Source: an uncultured Candidatus Saccharibacteria bacterium (lineage in GTDB: Bacteria > Patescibacteriota > Saccharimonadia > Saccharimonadales > Saccharimonadaceae). Taken from it: a DNA stretch of 64,000 nucleotides. Below, piece after piece: positions 25,249 through 33,420 of this stretch. The stretch is from NCBI GenBank assembly GCA_938030095.1, contig CALHGK010000001.1, forward strand, positions 4,002 to 68,001, written 5' to 3'. The position numbers and the translations under genes are program-made. How positions within the stretch are numbered: the first letter of the stretch is position 1; each line of letters starts with the position of its first letter. The notes beneath the pieces were generated by a model. It made no database searches, was not told the origin of the DNA, and saw only the letters and a program-made list of their open reading frames with translations.

Positions 25249-27132
25249 TTACCGCAAAACTGCCTTGATCCGGCGGATACCGGCTGAGCTCGACTCTTCC
25301 TTGGTAATTTTGAACCACTTACCGTCTTCAGCCAAGACGCCAGTGTGCTCAACGTGCGGCCCCCCACAAACTTCGAAGCTCACGCGCTCATCACCTTCGC
25401 CGATGGAATAGACCTTGACGGTGTCGCCGTAGCGCTCGCCAAAGGCACCGATTGCACCGAGCTTCAGTGCTTCGTCGGTTGGGTACACGGCAAAGCTCAC
25501 AGGCAAATCCGCCTCGATCCAAGCGTTAACCTGGTCTTCCACCGCTTGCTTTTCCTCTGGGGTGAGCTTGTCATGATTGAAGTCGAAGCGTAGGCGCTGA
25601 GCGGTGATGTTGCTCCCATGCTGCTGCAAATCTGGTGCTTTCAATACCGTGCGCAGCGCTGCTCCGAGCAGGTGCGTTGCCGTGTGATACTTGAGATGAA
25701 TTGGGTCGTGACCTTCCAACCCGCCACTAAATTGCCCTTTGCGCGCTGTCTTGGAGCGCTGGCGCTGCTCAGCCATCTTGGCGTCAAATTCTGCTCGCCA
25801 GTCCTCGGAGAGCGAAATCCCCTGCTTGTATGCCTCCTCTGTACTGAGCTCTACCGGGAAGCCAAAGGTATCATATAGCGTAAATAACTCCGCGCCAGTC
25901 AGGCCATCTGCGACATACTGCTGCATCTGTTTGAGCCCCTTGCGAAGCGTCTGCCGGAAGGCTTTTTCTTCCTTGGCGAGCACGGCGATGATCTGTTCGC
26001 GCGCTGCTTTGACCTCCGGGAAGTCTGCCTCGTATAGATCAGCAATCACCGGCACCACTGCCTCGAGGAAGTTCTGCTCGATGCCAAGGTCGAAGCTGTA
26101 GCGAATCGCCCGTCGCAAGAGGCGGCGCATCACATAGCCTTGCTCCTTGTTGCTCGGGATGCAGCCATCGACCGCCATGAAGCTGGCTGCTCGCAGGTGG
26201 TCAGCAATCACCCGCATACTCTCGGTGTGCGAGGCATAGCTCTTGCCACTGAGCTGCTCAAGCTTTTCGATGATGGGCCACATCAGGCTAATCTTAAAGA
26301 CGTCGGGGTCGTTATTGGCCGCCGCCGCAATGCGCTCTAGGCCAGAGCCGTGGTCGATATTCGGCTTATCTAGTGGGACAAATTGCCCCTCGGCCACCTT
26401 CTTGTACGCCATAAAGACGTTGTTGCCGATCTCCATAAAGCGCCCGCAGTCGCAGTTGGGGTGGCAGTGCTCACCAAACTTCGGGTCGTGCTCGATGAAA
26501 TCAAACTCATAAAACATCTCGCTGTCGGGCCCGCATGGGTCACCGACTGGCGTCGTCTCGGGTCCGCCGTTGCGACTCCACCAGTTTTTGCTGCCGTCGT
26601 AGTAGAAGATACGCTCACCTGGCTGGATGCCACGGGCTGCGCCATGTTCTTCGCTGCCGATGTCGGCACTTTTCGCTTCGATCCCCTTTTCGGCAAATTT
26701 CTGCCGCCACAGCTCGGCTGCTTCGGTGTCTTTGGCAATATTGTACTCGGGCGCACCAATGAAACACGTTACATACAGGCGATTCGGGTCAAGCCCTACT
26801 TCCTCGGTGAGGAATGTCCACATCCACGTAATCTGCTCTTTCTTAAAGTAGTCGCCCAAGCTCCAGTTACCGAGCATCTCAAAGAAGGTGGTATGGCGGT
26901 TGTCACCAATATCGTCGATGTCTTGAGCACGCAAGCATGTCTGCGAGTCGGCGATGCGCTTGCCCTGTGGGTGTGTCTCGCCCAGTAGGTATGGGATCAT
27001 CGGCTGCATGCCCGCACCGGTAAAGAGCGTCGTCGGGTCGTCGGTTAGGATGAGCGGGGCCCGCTTGATAATGGCGTGCTGCTGCTTGGCATAAAATTCG
27101 AGGTATTTGTTGCGGATATATTGAGCATTCAT
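25249..27132 (-). CDS. alaS: Alanyl-tRNA synthetase without C-terminal domain
   Basis: 627 residues from ATG 27132 (MNAQYIRNKYLEFY). The class II catalytic core (LTDDPTTLFTGAGMQPMIPYL, GNWSLGDYFKKE, GSGLERI) and tRNA-recognition domain are complete. The editing domain keeps HTATH and the second metal site as CGGPH (usually CGGTH). The C-Ala dimerisation domain (about 200 residues in E. coli AlaRS) is absent: the protein stops after ITKEESSSAGIRRIKAVL. AlaRS charges tRNA-Ala and clears Ser/Gly mischarging. The TATAAT at 27140-27145 ends seven bases before ATG 27132, ruling out longer starts. Confidence 0.95.
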   Translation of the reverse strand: MNAQYIRNKYLEFYAKQQHAIIKRAPLILTDDPTTLFTGAGMQPMIPYLLGETHPQGKRIADSQTCLRAQDIDDIGDNRHTTFFEMLGNWSLGDYFKKEQITWMWTFLTEEVGLDPNRLYVTCFIGAPEYNIAKDTEAAELWRQKFAEKGIEAKSADIGSEEHGAARGIQPGERIFYYDGSKNWWSRNGGPETTPVGDPCGPDSEMFYEFDFIEHDPKFGEHCHPNCDCGRFMEIGNNVFMAYKKVAEGQFVPLDKPNIDHGSGLERIAAAANNDPDVFKISLMWPIIEKLEQLSGKSYASHTESMRVIADHLRAASFMAVDGCIPSNKEQGYVMRRLLRRAIRYSFDLGIEQNFLEAVVPVIADLYEADFPEVKAAREQIIAVLAKEEKAFRQTLRKGLKQMQQYVADGLTGAELFTLYDTFGFPVELSTEEAYKQGISLSEDWRAEFDAKMAEQRQRSKTARKGQFSGGLEGHDPIHLKYHTATHLLGAALRTVLKAPDLQQHGSNITAQRLRFDFNHDKLTPEEKQAVEDQVNAWIEADLPVSFAVYPTDEALKLGAIGAFGERYGDTVKVYSIGEGDERVSFEVCGGPHVEHTGVLAEDGKWFKITKEESSSAGIRRIKAVLR

Positions 27133-27139
27133 AGGGGGT

Positions 27140-27148
27140 ATTATAGCA
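27140..27148 (-). promoter_or_regulatory. Extended -10 of alaS (leaderless)
   Basis: Minus-strand TGCTATAAT followed by ACCCCCT and the ATG. The metG promoter has nearly the same sequence (TGCTATAATACCCCT). Confidence 0.7.
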
Positions 27149-27325
27149 CGGACGCACTGCCCTATGCATCTTTGGTGGTATTCCACGCTTACCTCAAGTT
27201 TTGGCGCGACCTCATCATCACACCGAGTATCACTTCTTAGACTATTCCCGAGCATGTATAGCGTAATGGCGTTGAGAAGTTTTTCGCATCACAAAAAGAA
27301 CATCATTAATGTGAACACCCACATA

Positions 27326-27355
27326 CAAAAATCGACTCATCCGAGCCGATTTTTG
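27326..27355 (-). terminator. Terminator of the surface protein gene
   Basis: AAAAATCG and CGATTTTT flank an inner CTC/GAG stem with loop ATCC; the T-run follows on the minus strand, about 20 bases after the stop codon. Confidence 0.75.
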
Positions 27356-27375
27356 CGGTGTCATACTACTACCTA

Positions 27376-28482
27376 CTAACGCTTGAATAACTTATTGCGA
27401 TAACGCCACAAGCCAACTGCCCCACCAACGAGAGCAACGCCCACCCCGCCAAGGAGCCAGAGGCTGGCACCAGTGTCGGCAAGCGCAGCTGCTACAGGAT
27501 GTGCCTGCTCGGGCGTGTGGGCTGCCTTTTTAGGTTCTGCGGCAGCTTGCTGTGGTTGTTGTGGTTGCAGTGCAGCGCGGACGATACCAACCCGTCGCTG
27601 CAATGCCGCCTTGGCCGCATCGTCTTTGACAGTATCGACCACTGATTGGGTTGTTGCAAGCAGTGCAAGATCCGGCTTGGCTTCGAGCGCATCAACGGCT
27701 TGCGCGGCTGTCTTTTGGCGTGCTTGATCCTCCTGGATGGCCGTGGCTATAGCAGTAGTGAGCGCCTTCGTCGCTTTGGCAAGCTCTGGCGTTGTGGTTG
27801 CTTTGAGATTTGCGAGGCGATCTGCCTCTGTCGCTGCTGCAGCAACATCCTTGTCTGCTGCGACGTAGGCTGGCGCAGCAGCAAGCTCTTGCTTGGCTTT
27901 GTCGTAGTCGGTGTGGTCGACTCGCAGATCATCAATTGCTTGCTGGAGCTCTTGCAATGCTTTGTCGATCACAGCCTGAGGAGACGTCTCATCAGCCACC
28001 ACGGCACGGGCAATAACCTGTTTGGATATTGCCTCCGCCCTGGTGTGTGGGCTGTAGCCATCCAGCACCATCGGCTCAGCTAGCTTCGCTTCGAGCTTTT
28101 CAGTGGTTGTGATCTCTACCTCGCGCGTTACCTCTGCTTTATTGTTGGCATTATCGACCGCACGGTAAGTGATTGTGTATGTGCCTGGTTTTGGGTTTGC
28201 AAGGTCAAGGTTTTTTGCGTCGATAACCACGCCATCACTATTAACACCTGTTCCGTCGGCCCCATCATTCGCTGCCACAGTACGCACCGCATCGGCAATT
28301 GAGCGACCCGCTCGCGCCACGAGCTTCTCTGGCTTGGCTGGCGTAAAGACTGGTGCGGTAGTGTCAGCATCAGCATACGCCTGATGCGCCACAAGCTGCG
28401 GCCCCACAAGCCCAATGCCACCAACGACGACTGCAGCCGCGGCAATAACTCTCATCCGAGAGTGAGTGTGTTTTACCCTCAT
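27376..28482 (-). CDS. Secreted surface protein with LPXTG-like (LADTG) anchor
   Basis: 368 residues. Signal peptide (basic MRVKHTHSRMR, hydrophobic core, likely cut near HQAYADA), then an Ig-like domain (about 45-130: DTTAPVFTP, GTYTITYRAVDNANN, the HYR/DUF5011 style of surface proteins), then helical repeats rich in Ala/Asp/Lys resembling FIVAR/GA modules. The C-terminus has LADTG, a hydrophobic helix and the basic tail RYRNKLFKR, the layout of a sortase substrate. GGGGGA seven bases before the ATG and a good promoter show expression. No sortase gene is in the window. It could be an adhesin toward the host (inference). Confidence 0.8.
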   Translation of the reverse strand: MRVKHTHSRMRVIAAAAVVVGGIGLVGPQLVAHQAYADADTTAPVFTPAKPEKLVARAGRSIADAVRTVAANDGADGTGVNSDGVVIDAKNLDLANPKPGTYTITYRAVDNANNKAEVTREVEITTTEKLEAKLAEPMVLDGYSPHTRAEAISKQVIARAVVADETSPQAVIDKALQELQQAIDDLRVDHTDYDKAKQELAAAPAYVAADKDVAAAATEADRLANLKATTTPELAKATKALTTAIATAIQEDQARQKTAAQAVDALEAKPDLALLATTQSVVDTVKDDAAKAALQRRVGIVRAALQPQQPQQAAAEPKKAAHTPEQAHPVAAALADTGASLWLLGGVGVALVGGAVGLWRYRNKLFKR

Positions 28483-28514
28483 AATAATCCCCCTTATGGT
28501 TGTCTATAAGTGTC

Positions 28515-28544
28515 AGTATACGAAACTGCTGTTTAGGTTGTCAA
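28515..28544 (-). promoter_or_regulatory. Promoter of the surface protein gene
   Basis: Minus-strand TTGACA (28544-28539), 18-bp spacer, TATACT (28520-28515), then a leader of about 25 bases with a GGGGGA ribosome binding site. Confidence 0.8.
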
Positions 28545-28713
28545 CAGACTTGCTACTGAGGTTGCGATGTACTATTCTCAGTTGCGGTCATACCCTCTTG
28601 CACATTAATCTCGGCTGTCGTTTCCGGAACAGCGCCTAGTGATCGGGTATATATGCCTTGCAGAATGCAGAATAGCCTCTCTGTTTTCACTCATTATTGA
28701 GGTAATAAAGCAG

Positions 28714-29832
28714 CTATAAAGCCATGGAATCGACGACAATCCCTCCGCCAAGGCACTCTGCCCCGCGGTAGATCACGGCCGACTGGCCGGCTGCCACAGC
28801 GCGCTCAGGGTCACTGAGGTGGAGAGTGGCTTGAGCCTGGGCTGAGTCATACTGTAGCGTGCATGACCTCAGCTGGCCACGGTGGCGCAGGCGGACGGTC
28901 AGCTGGTCATCTGCCGCTGGTGCACCGTGAATCCAGTGCAAATCACCCACCAGCACATCATGGCGCCACATCGCTTCGTCATTCATATTGCGGCTCACAT
29001 ACACCACATTTGCTGCCATGTCCTTGCCTACCACATAGTATGGCAAGCCACCGCCGACATCCAGCCCATGGCGCTGGCCTAGGGTGTAGAAGATCGCGCC
29101 ATCGTGCCGGCCTAGCACCACCCCTGTTTGCTTGTCGATAATATCGCCCGGGCGAGTGGATACATACTGGCTGAGGAAGTCTCGCATACCAACGTTGCCA
29201 ACGAAGCACACTCCCATCGATTCCTGCTTGCGCGCTGTCCAGAGGCCACGCTCACTGGCCATGTGCCGCACCTGCTGCTTGGTATAGCCACCAAGCGGGA
29301 AGAGTGTATGTTGGAGTGCATCACTCGTCACGCGGTAGAGGAAGTAGGTCTGGTCTTTGGCTGCGTCGGTGGCGCGGTAGAGGCAATCAGGCTGGAATGA
29401 GTGTTCTTGACTAGTCGCTGCGCTGTTATCCTCTGCACATGCGCCACCGGTCTGCGCATAATGGCCAGTAGCAATGAGGTCGGCCCCACGCTCGCGCGCT
29501 GTATCGAGAAAAAGCCGAAACTTAATCTCTTGGTTGCACATAACATCGGGGTTAGGCGTGCGCCCAGCTTGGTACTCAGCTAGCATGTAGTCTACCACCT
29601 TGTGCTTGTAGTCATGCTCAAAATCAAAGACGATAAAGTCGATACCCAGCTGCACCGCGACCCGCTTGGCATCAGCTAAGTCTTCCGCCCAGGGGCACTG
29701 CATGCCAGGCAGATCTTGGCTCCAGTTTTTCATATACACGCCGGTTACGTCGTAGCCCTGCTCCACCAGCAGCGCTGCTGTAAGGCTACTATCCACCCCA
29801 CCACTCATCCCGACAAAAACACGCTGCGTCAT
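28714..29832 (-). CDS. mnmA: tRNA-specific 2-thiouridylase MnmA
   Basis: 372 residues. PP-loop GMSGGVDSS, the first catalytic Cys in CNQEIKF and the second in SMGVCFVGN, plus the C-terminal beta-barrel. MnmA adenylates U34 of tRNA Lys/Glu/Gln and replaces O2 with sulfur. Its ATG overlaps the ydcF stop (ATGA), so it is the third gene of an operon headed by a cysteine desulfurase, which could hand sulfur to MnmA directly, as in bacteria that lack the Tus relay. Confidence 0.96.
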   Translation of the reverse strand: MTQRVFVGMSGGVDSSLTAALLVEQGYDVTGVYMKNWSQDLPGMQCPWAEDLADAKRVAVQLGIDFIVFDFEHDYKHKVVDYMLAEYQAGRTPNPDVMCNQEIKFRLFLDTARERGADLIATGHYAQTGGACAEDNSAATSQEHSFQPDCLYRATDAAKDQTYFLYRVTSDALQHTLFPLGGYTKQQVRHMASERGLWTARKQESMGVCFVGNVGMRDFLSQYVSTRPGDIIDKQTGVVLGRHDGAIFYTLGQRHGLDVGGGLPYYVVGKDMAANVVYVSRNMNDEAMWRHDVLVGDLHWIHGAPAADDQLTVRLRHRGQLRSCTLQYDSAQAQATLHLSDPERAVAAGQSAVIYRGAECLGGGIVVDSMAL

Positions 29833-30434
29833 GATTGCACCGCCTTAAACCAACCAATTTTCACCAGCTCTTCGATCGTCAGCTGCCAGCCACTTGGCGT
29901 GAGCCACCAGGTGTCTGACCACTGTTTGTCGGTGGCAACAGGGTGGCTGCGCATGGCAATATGCGGCACATACTGGCCAAACTCCAGTGCAACGCGGCGC
30001 GAGTGGTAGGCGCTAGTAACGAGGATGATCGAGTCAAGATTCTTTTGACGGAGGAGTTGGCCCGTTTTTTTAGCATTTTGGCGGGTGGTTTCGCTTAGTT
30101 CCTCGGTGAGAATTGCACGGTCGGGCACACCAGCCGCCACAGCTTGGCGGCGCATTGCCTCGGCATTGCTGGGGCCAGTCTTATCGGCGGCAGCACCCGA
30201 GAAGACGATGAAGCGCGCCCAGCCATTTTGGTAGAGGCGAATCGCTTCGGCGGTGCGGGCCTGGGTATCGCCACCACTCACTGCCACAATGGCATCAGCA
30301 GCCTGGCACTGCTCGGCACTGCTCGGGGCTGCTTGGCAGGTGGCCAGGTCGTCGCGCGTTAGCCAGCGCCCACCAAGCCAAACGAGGAGCATCAGGGCGA
30401 TAAATATCCCGGCAAGCCAGCGTAATAATTTCAT
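29829..30434 (-). CDS. YdcF/SanA-like DUF218 membrane protein
   Basis: 201 residues from ATG 30434 (MKLLRWLAG), which overlaps the desulfurase stop codon by ATGA. One N-terminal membrane helix, then a DUF218 Rossmann-like domain: AIVAVSGGD, FIVFSGAAADKTG, SETTRQNAKKT and VTSAYHSRRVALEF. DUF218 proteins such as SanA and ElyC influence envelope integrity and lipid-carrier handling. Its place between two sulfur-transfer genes has no obvious functional reason; the tight overlaps on both sides only show co-translation. Confidence 0.85.
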   Translation of the reverse strand: MKLLRWLAGIFIALMLLVWLGGRWLTRDDLATCQAAPSSAEQCQAADAIVAVSGGDTQARTAEAIRLYQNGWARFIVFSGAAADKTGPSNAEAMRRQAVAAGVPDRAILTEELSETTRQNAKKTGQLLRQKNLDSIILVTSAYHSRRVALEFGQYVPHIAMRSHPVATDKQWSDTWWLTPSGWQLTIEELVKIGWFKAVQS

Positions 30435-31594
30435 CGCTGCGCCCCCTTCACTCGCTCCTGCTCGTGCTGGACCGCTGCAATAATGCACTGCGCCGCACGC
30501 TGGCAGTTCTCCTCGGTCGAGAGCCGCCCCAGGCTGATGCGCAGGCTTCCGTCGGCTACCTCTGGTGGTAGGCCAATTGCCGTCAGGACATGGCTGCGCA
30601 GCCCTTTATTGGCCGCACAGGCGCTGCCAGTTGCCACGAGTACACCATCGCGCTCAAGCAAGAAAATGAGCCGCTCGGCATCCACCCCGGGGAACGAGAT
30701 ATGTAGATGACCCGCCAAGCGATGTTTCACATCACCCGAGACAACTGCCGTGGGGATGTGCTCACATAGCGTGCGCTGCATACTGTTACGCAGCCGCTCA
30801 AGGCGCTGCGCCTCGGATTTGCGGTGTGCTTGAGCAAGCTCCAGCGCCGCTGCAAAGCCGACCGTACCAGCCACATTCTCTGTCCCACTGCGCAGGCCAC
30901 GCTCTTGCCCACCACCAACGATGAGCGGATCAAGCCGCACCTGGCTAGCCAGCCACAAGAGGCCAACTTGCTTGGGGCCATATATTTTGCCAGCATTGAG
31001 CGTCAGTGCATCCACCCCCAGGCGCGCCACATTAATATCGAGCTGGCCTGCCCCCTGTGAGGCATCACTGTGGAGGTAGAGCGGCGTTGATTCACCTGCT
31101 TCGAGTCGTCGCTGGCGCTCACGGGCTACCACTGCGGCGATCGCCCGCAACGGCTGAATCGTCCCCAGCTCATTATTAGCCAAGGCAACACTGACCAGCA
31201 CAGTCTCTGAGCGAATCGCCTGGGCAATCACCTCGGGTGTCACTACGCCTTTTGGGTTCGCTTTTACTACTGTCACATCATGCTGGTGCGCTGCTGCTAA
31301 CACAGCGTGGTGCTCTATATTTGCCGTTACCACATGGCCGTGTACACCAGCAAACATGAGGTTGATCGACTCTGTTGCACCAGCCGTCATAATAATCTCA
31401 TCTGGCTTGCCGCCCAGCGCCACCGCAAGACGGTGCTTTGCCTGGCGATAGGCTTGCCGCACCGCTACTGCCGGCGCATAAGGACTGGACGGGTTAAAAA
31501 ACTGCTCAGCAAAGTAGGGCTGCATCGCTGCCAAAACACGGTCATCCATCGGCGTGGCCGCTGCGTGGTCGCAATATATCATCTCTGGTTTCAC
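30431..31594 (-). CDS. Cysteine desulfurase (NifS/IscS-like)
   Basis: 387 residues. Fold-type I PLP enzyme: the conserved DHAAATPMDD near the start, NIEHHAVL with the cofactor-stacking His, PLP Lys in NAGKIYGPK (IscS has SxHK; here the preceding His is Gly), and the persulfide Cys in ATGSACAANKG. TATACT ends seven bases before a GTG at 31594, making the GTG the likely leaderless start; ATG 31582 gives MIYCDHAAA and is the alternative. It mobilises sulfur from cysteine for MnmA two genes downstream and perhaps for Fe-S assembly. Confidence 0.9.
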   Translation of the reverse strand: MKPEMIYCDHAAATPMDDRVLAAMQPYFAEQFFNPSSPYAPAVAVRQAYRQAKHRLAVALGGKPDEIIMTAGATESINLMFAGVHGHVVTANIEHHAVLAAAHQHDVTVVKANPKGVVTPEVIAQAIRSETVLVSVALANNELGTIQPLRAIAAVVARERQRRLEAGESTPLYLHSDASQGAGQLDINVARLGVDALTLNAGKIYGPKQVGLLWLASQVRLDPLIVGGGQERGLRSGTENVAGTVGFAAALELAQAHRKSEAQRLERLRNSMQRTLCEHIPTAVVSGDVKHRLAGHLHISFPGVDAERLIFLLERDGVLVATGSACAANKGLRSHVLTAIGLPPEVADGSLRISLGRLSTEENCQRAAQCIIAAVQHEQERVKGAQR

Positions 31595-31601
31595 TCCAAT
31601 T

Positions 31602-31610
31602 AGTATAGCA
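31602..31610 (-). promoter_or_regulatory. Extended -10 of the desulfurase-ydcF-mnmA operon
   Basis: Minus-strand TGCTATACT ends seven bases before GTG 31594, inside the last codons of the preceding gene region. Confidence 0.6.
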
Positions 31611-31612
31611 CT

Positions 31613-32050
31613 CTAGTCCGGATCGGCGAAACGCTGGCCAGTATTGGGGTCAACGCGGTAAATCTCGCGCGCTACCCGCTCATAATAGAGGCGCGTCGCC
31701 ATGACAAAATTACGTAGTTCATCACCGATCAGGTAGCTGTAGCGAGCACCCTCTTGTGCTTTGAGAATGCCTTGGTCGTTAATCTCGTAGCGGATAGTAT
31801 TGGTCTGGATGTGGCGCTTTTCGTCTGTCCACTCTTCGTGCCAGATCCAGGTTTTTTCGTCTAGGCAAAAGAATTCACGGTGCCGCCCCTTCTCTACCGG
31901 GCCAAATAGCTCTGCCCCAATCTCGCTCTCAAGCGTGATAAGCTCGCGTTCGGTATAGCGCTTAAAGGGGCGCTTCTTCGACTTACCAACGCTAGTATCG
32001 CCCGCCAGCAGCGCATAGGCCTTGCCAAGGAGCGAGCTCGGCTTTTTCAC
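31613..32050 (-). CDS. Unknown conserved-looking protein, 145 residues
   Basis: Starts with GTG at 32050, whose G is shared with the TAG of the gene before it. Basic N-terminus (GKSKKRPFKRYTERELITLE), then a mixed alpha/beta region with FFCLDEKTWIWHEEWTDE and IRYEINDQG, ending DPNTGQRFADPD. No membrane helix or signal peptide. No family recognised. It is the last gene of metG-tatD-unknown-unknown, joined by overlaps, so it is probably expressed at housekeeping level. Confidence 0.7.
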   Translation of the reverse strand: MKKPSSLLGKAYALLAGDTSVGKSKKRPFKRYTERELITLESEIGAELFGPVEKGRHREFFCLDEKTWIWHEEWTDEKRHIQTNTIRYEINDQGILKAQEGARYSYLIGDELRNFVMATRLYYERVAREIYRVDPNTGQRFADPD

Positions 32051-32559
32051 TAGGCAGCGAGCCCCCAGCGAGACTTATCATCCGGCCCAGTTTCTTCTTC
32101 TTCGTCAATCTTTTTGTTCCAAAAATCGGAATTAATCTCATCATCAGCAGTAAAAGACTCCTTAAGAGCACTATTCACACCAGTCATTCCACTATTCTCT
32201 TCAAGTAACTTGCTCGCATCTTGGCTGCCACTCGTCCTAAGCTGATCTTTACGCATTTCTAGCACAAGACTCGTTACCTGTGCAGCATAGAGTATATTCT
32301 CACGATAAATTGCTTCTGGGGATACCGTCTTACCCTTGTCTTCATCCTTTGTCGTGCCATTATATGCACGCAAAGCATCAGCAAGTCCTGCTGCAACACG
32401 CTTCGCCCGCCGTTCTGCCATGAGATCCTCATACGACATAATACCCGAGCGGTTCTCTCCTGGTTGTGGTTTTTGCTCCTGCGTAAAATCGCCCTTCCTG
32501 ACGGGCTTTTGTTTTGTGTGGTCTTTTGTGTGACCTATCGAAAAACTCTCACCGCTCAT
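32050..32559 (-). CDS. Unknown hydrophilic protein, 169 residues
   Basis: ATG 32559 overlaps the tatD stop by ATGA and its stop overlaps the next GTG start. Highly polar with a disordered basic N-terminus (about 40 residues), a helical centre (YEDLMAERRAKRVAAGLADAL, REN then AAQVTSLVLEMR) and an acidic C-terminus. The opposite charge of its tail and the basic start of its neighbour could allow pairing, but this is speculation. No family recognised. Confidence 0.65.
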   Translation of the reverse strand: MSGESFSIGHTKDHTKQKPVRKGDFTQEQKPQPGENRSGIMSYEDLMAERRAKRVAAGLADALRAYNGTTKDEDKGKTVSPEAIYRENILYAAQVTSLVLEMRKDQLRTSGSQDASKLLEENSGMTGVNSALKESFTADDEINSDFWNKKIDEEEETGPDDKSRWGLAA

Positions 32560-33404
32560 ATATGAAATAACCTTTGTACATTTGCCGTTGTGGTGGTGGC
32601 GACGCGCGCAATGGGCAGGCCTTTCTTGGCTGCTTGGTCGCGGGCTACCTCCTCCACATAAGCCGGTAGGTTGATTCTACCACGGAAGGGTACCGGAGTC
32701 AAGAAGGGGGCATCGGTCTCGAGCAGTATGGCATCGAGTGGGAGATCGGTATAGAGCTGCTGCTGAGCACTGTCTTTTGTGAAGGTGCTGATGCCATTGA
32801 CGCCAATAAATAAGCCGCGAGCACGGCCCTGCTCAAGCTGAGCCTGGGTATCGGTAAAGCTGTGCAGAACGCCGCGCACTGGCTGGGCATCGTAGATAGG
32901 CCAAAAGTCCTGCCATACTGCGCCGTGCGCTTGCTTTTCGTCGCGCACGTGGAAGCTAACGGGCAGCTGGAACTCCGCTGCGAGCTGCAACTGCGCCTGG
33001 AGGCATTGCTGCTGCGCTGGGCGGGCGCTATTGTCATAAAAATAATCTAAGCCAATTTCCCCCACCCCCACGATGACGGGCCGGCCCTGCCGGAGTGGCT
33101 TCTCAGCGAGAAGCTCGCGGATAGCGGCAATACCCGCTTCGCCCGCTGCTTCGGCATCATGGGGATGAATACCTACCACTGCATAACAGTGATCGCGCGC
33201 CAGGGCAAACTGCACTGCCTGACGCGAGCTGCGCACATCCGTCCCGACGCAGATCATGGCAATGCCAGCCTGGACAGCCTGCTGATAGGCTGCCTCGCGC
33301 GCTGCATCGTCGTAGAACTCGCTATCGTGCAGGTGGCAATGCGAGTCGATAAGGCGCGGCATGGGTGATGTGCTGCTGTGAGTAGGTGTCGTGTTACTTG
33401 TCAT
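32556..33404 (-). CDS. tatD: TatD-family metal-dependent DNase
   Basis: 282 residues from ATG 33404, with AAGGAG seven bases upstream. TIM-barrel metal ligands: DSHCHLHD, GEIGLDYFY, FHVRD, HSFTD and LLETDAPFLTP, all as in TatD. TatD is a 3'-5' exonuclease and possibly a D-aminoacyl-tRNA-related enzyme in some lineages. It follows metG by 16 bp; metG-tatD adjacency is common in many bacteria. ATG 33362 (MPRLIDSH) would remove a 14-residue polar tail but lacks a ribosome binding site. Confidence 0.94.
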   Translation of the reverse strand: MTSNTTPTHSSTSPMPRLIDSHCHLHDSEFYDDAAREAAYQQAVQAGIAMICVGTDVRSSRQAVQFALARDHCYAVVGIHPHDAEAAGEAGIAAIRELLAEKPLRQGRPVIVGVGEIGLDYFYDNSARPAQQQCLQAQLQLAAEFQLPVSFHVRDEKQAHGAVWQDFWPIYDAQPVRGVLHSFTDTQAQLEQGRARGLFIGVNGISTFTKDSAQQQLYTDLPLDAILLETDAPFLTPVPFRGRINLPAYVEEVARDQAAKKGLPIARVATTTTANVQRLFHI

Positions 33405-33420
33405 AGCTTACTCCTTTGTT

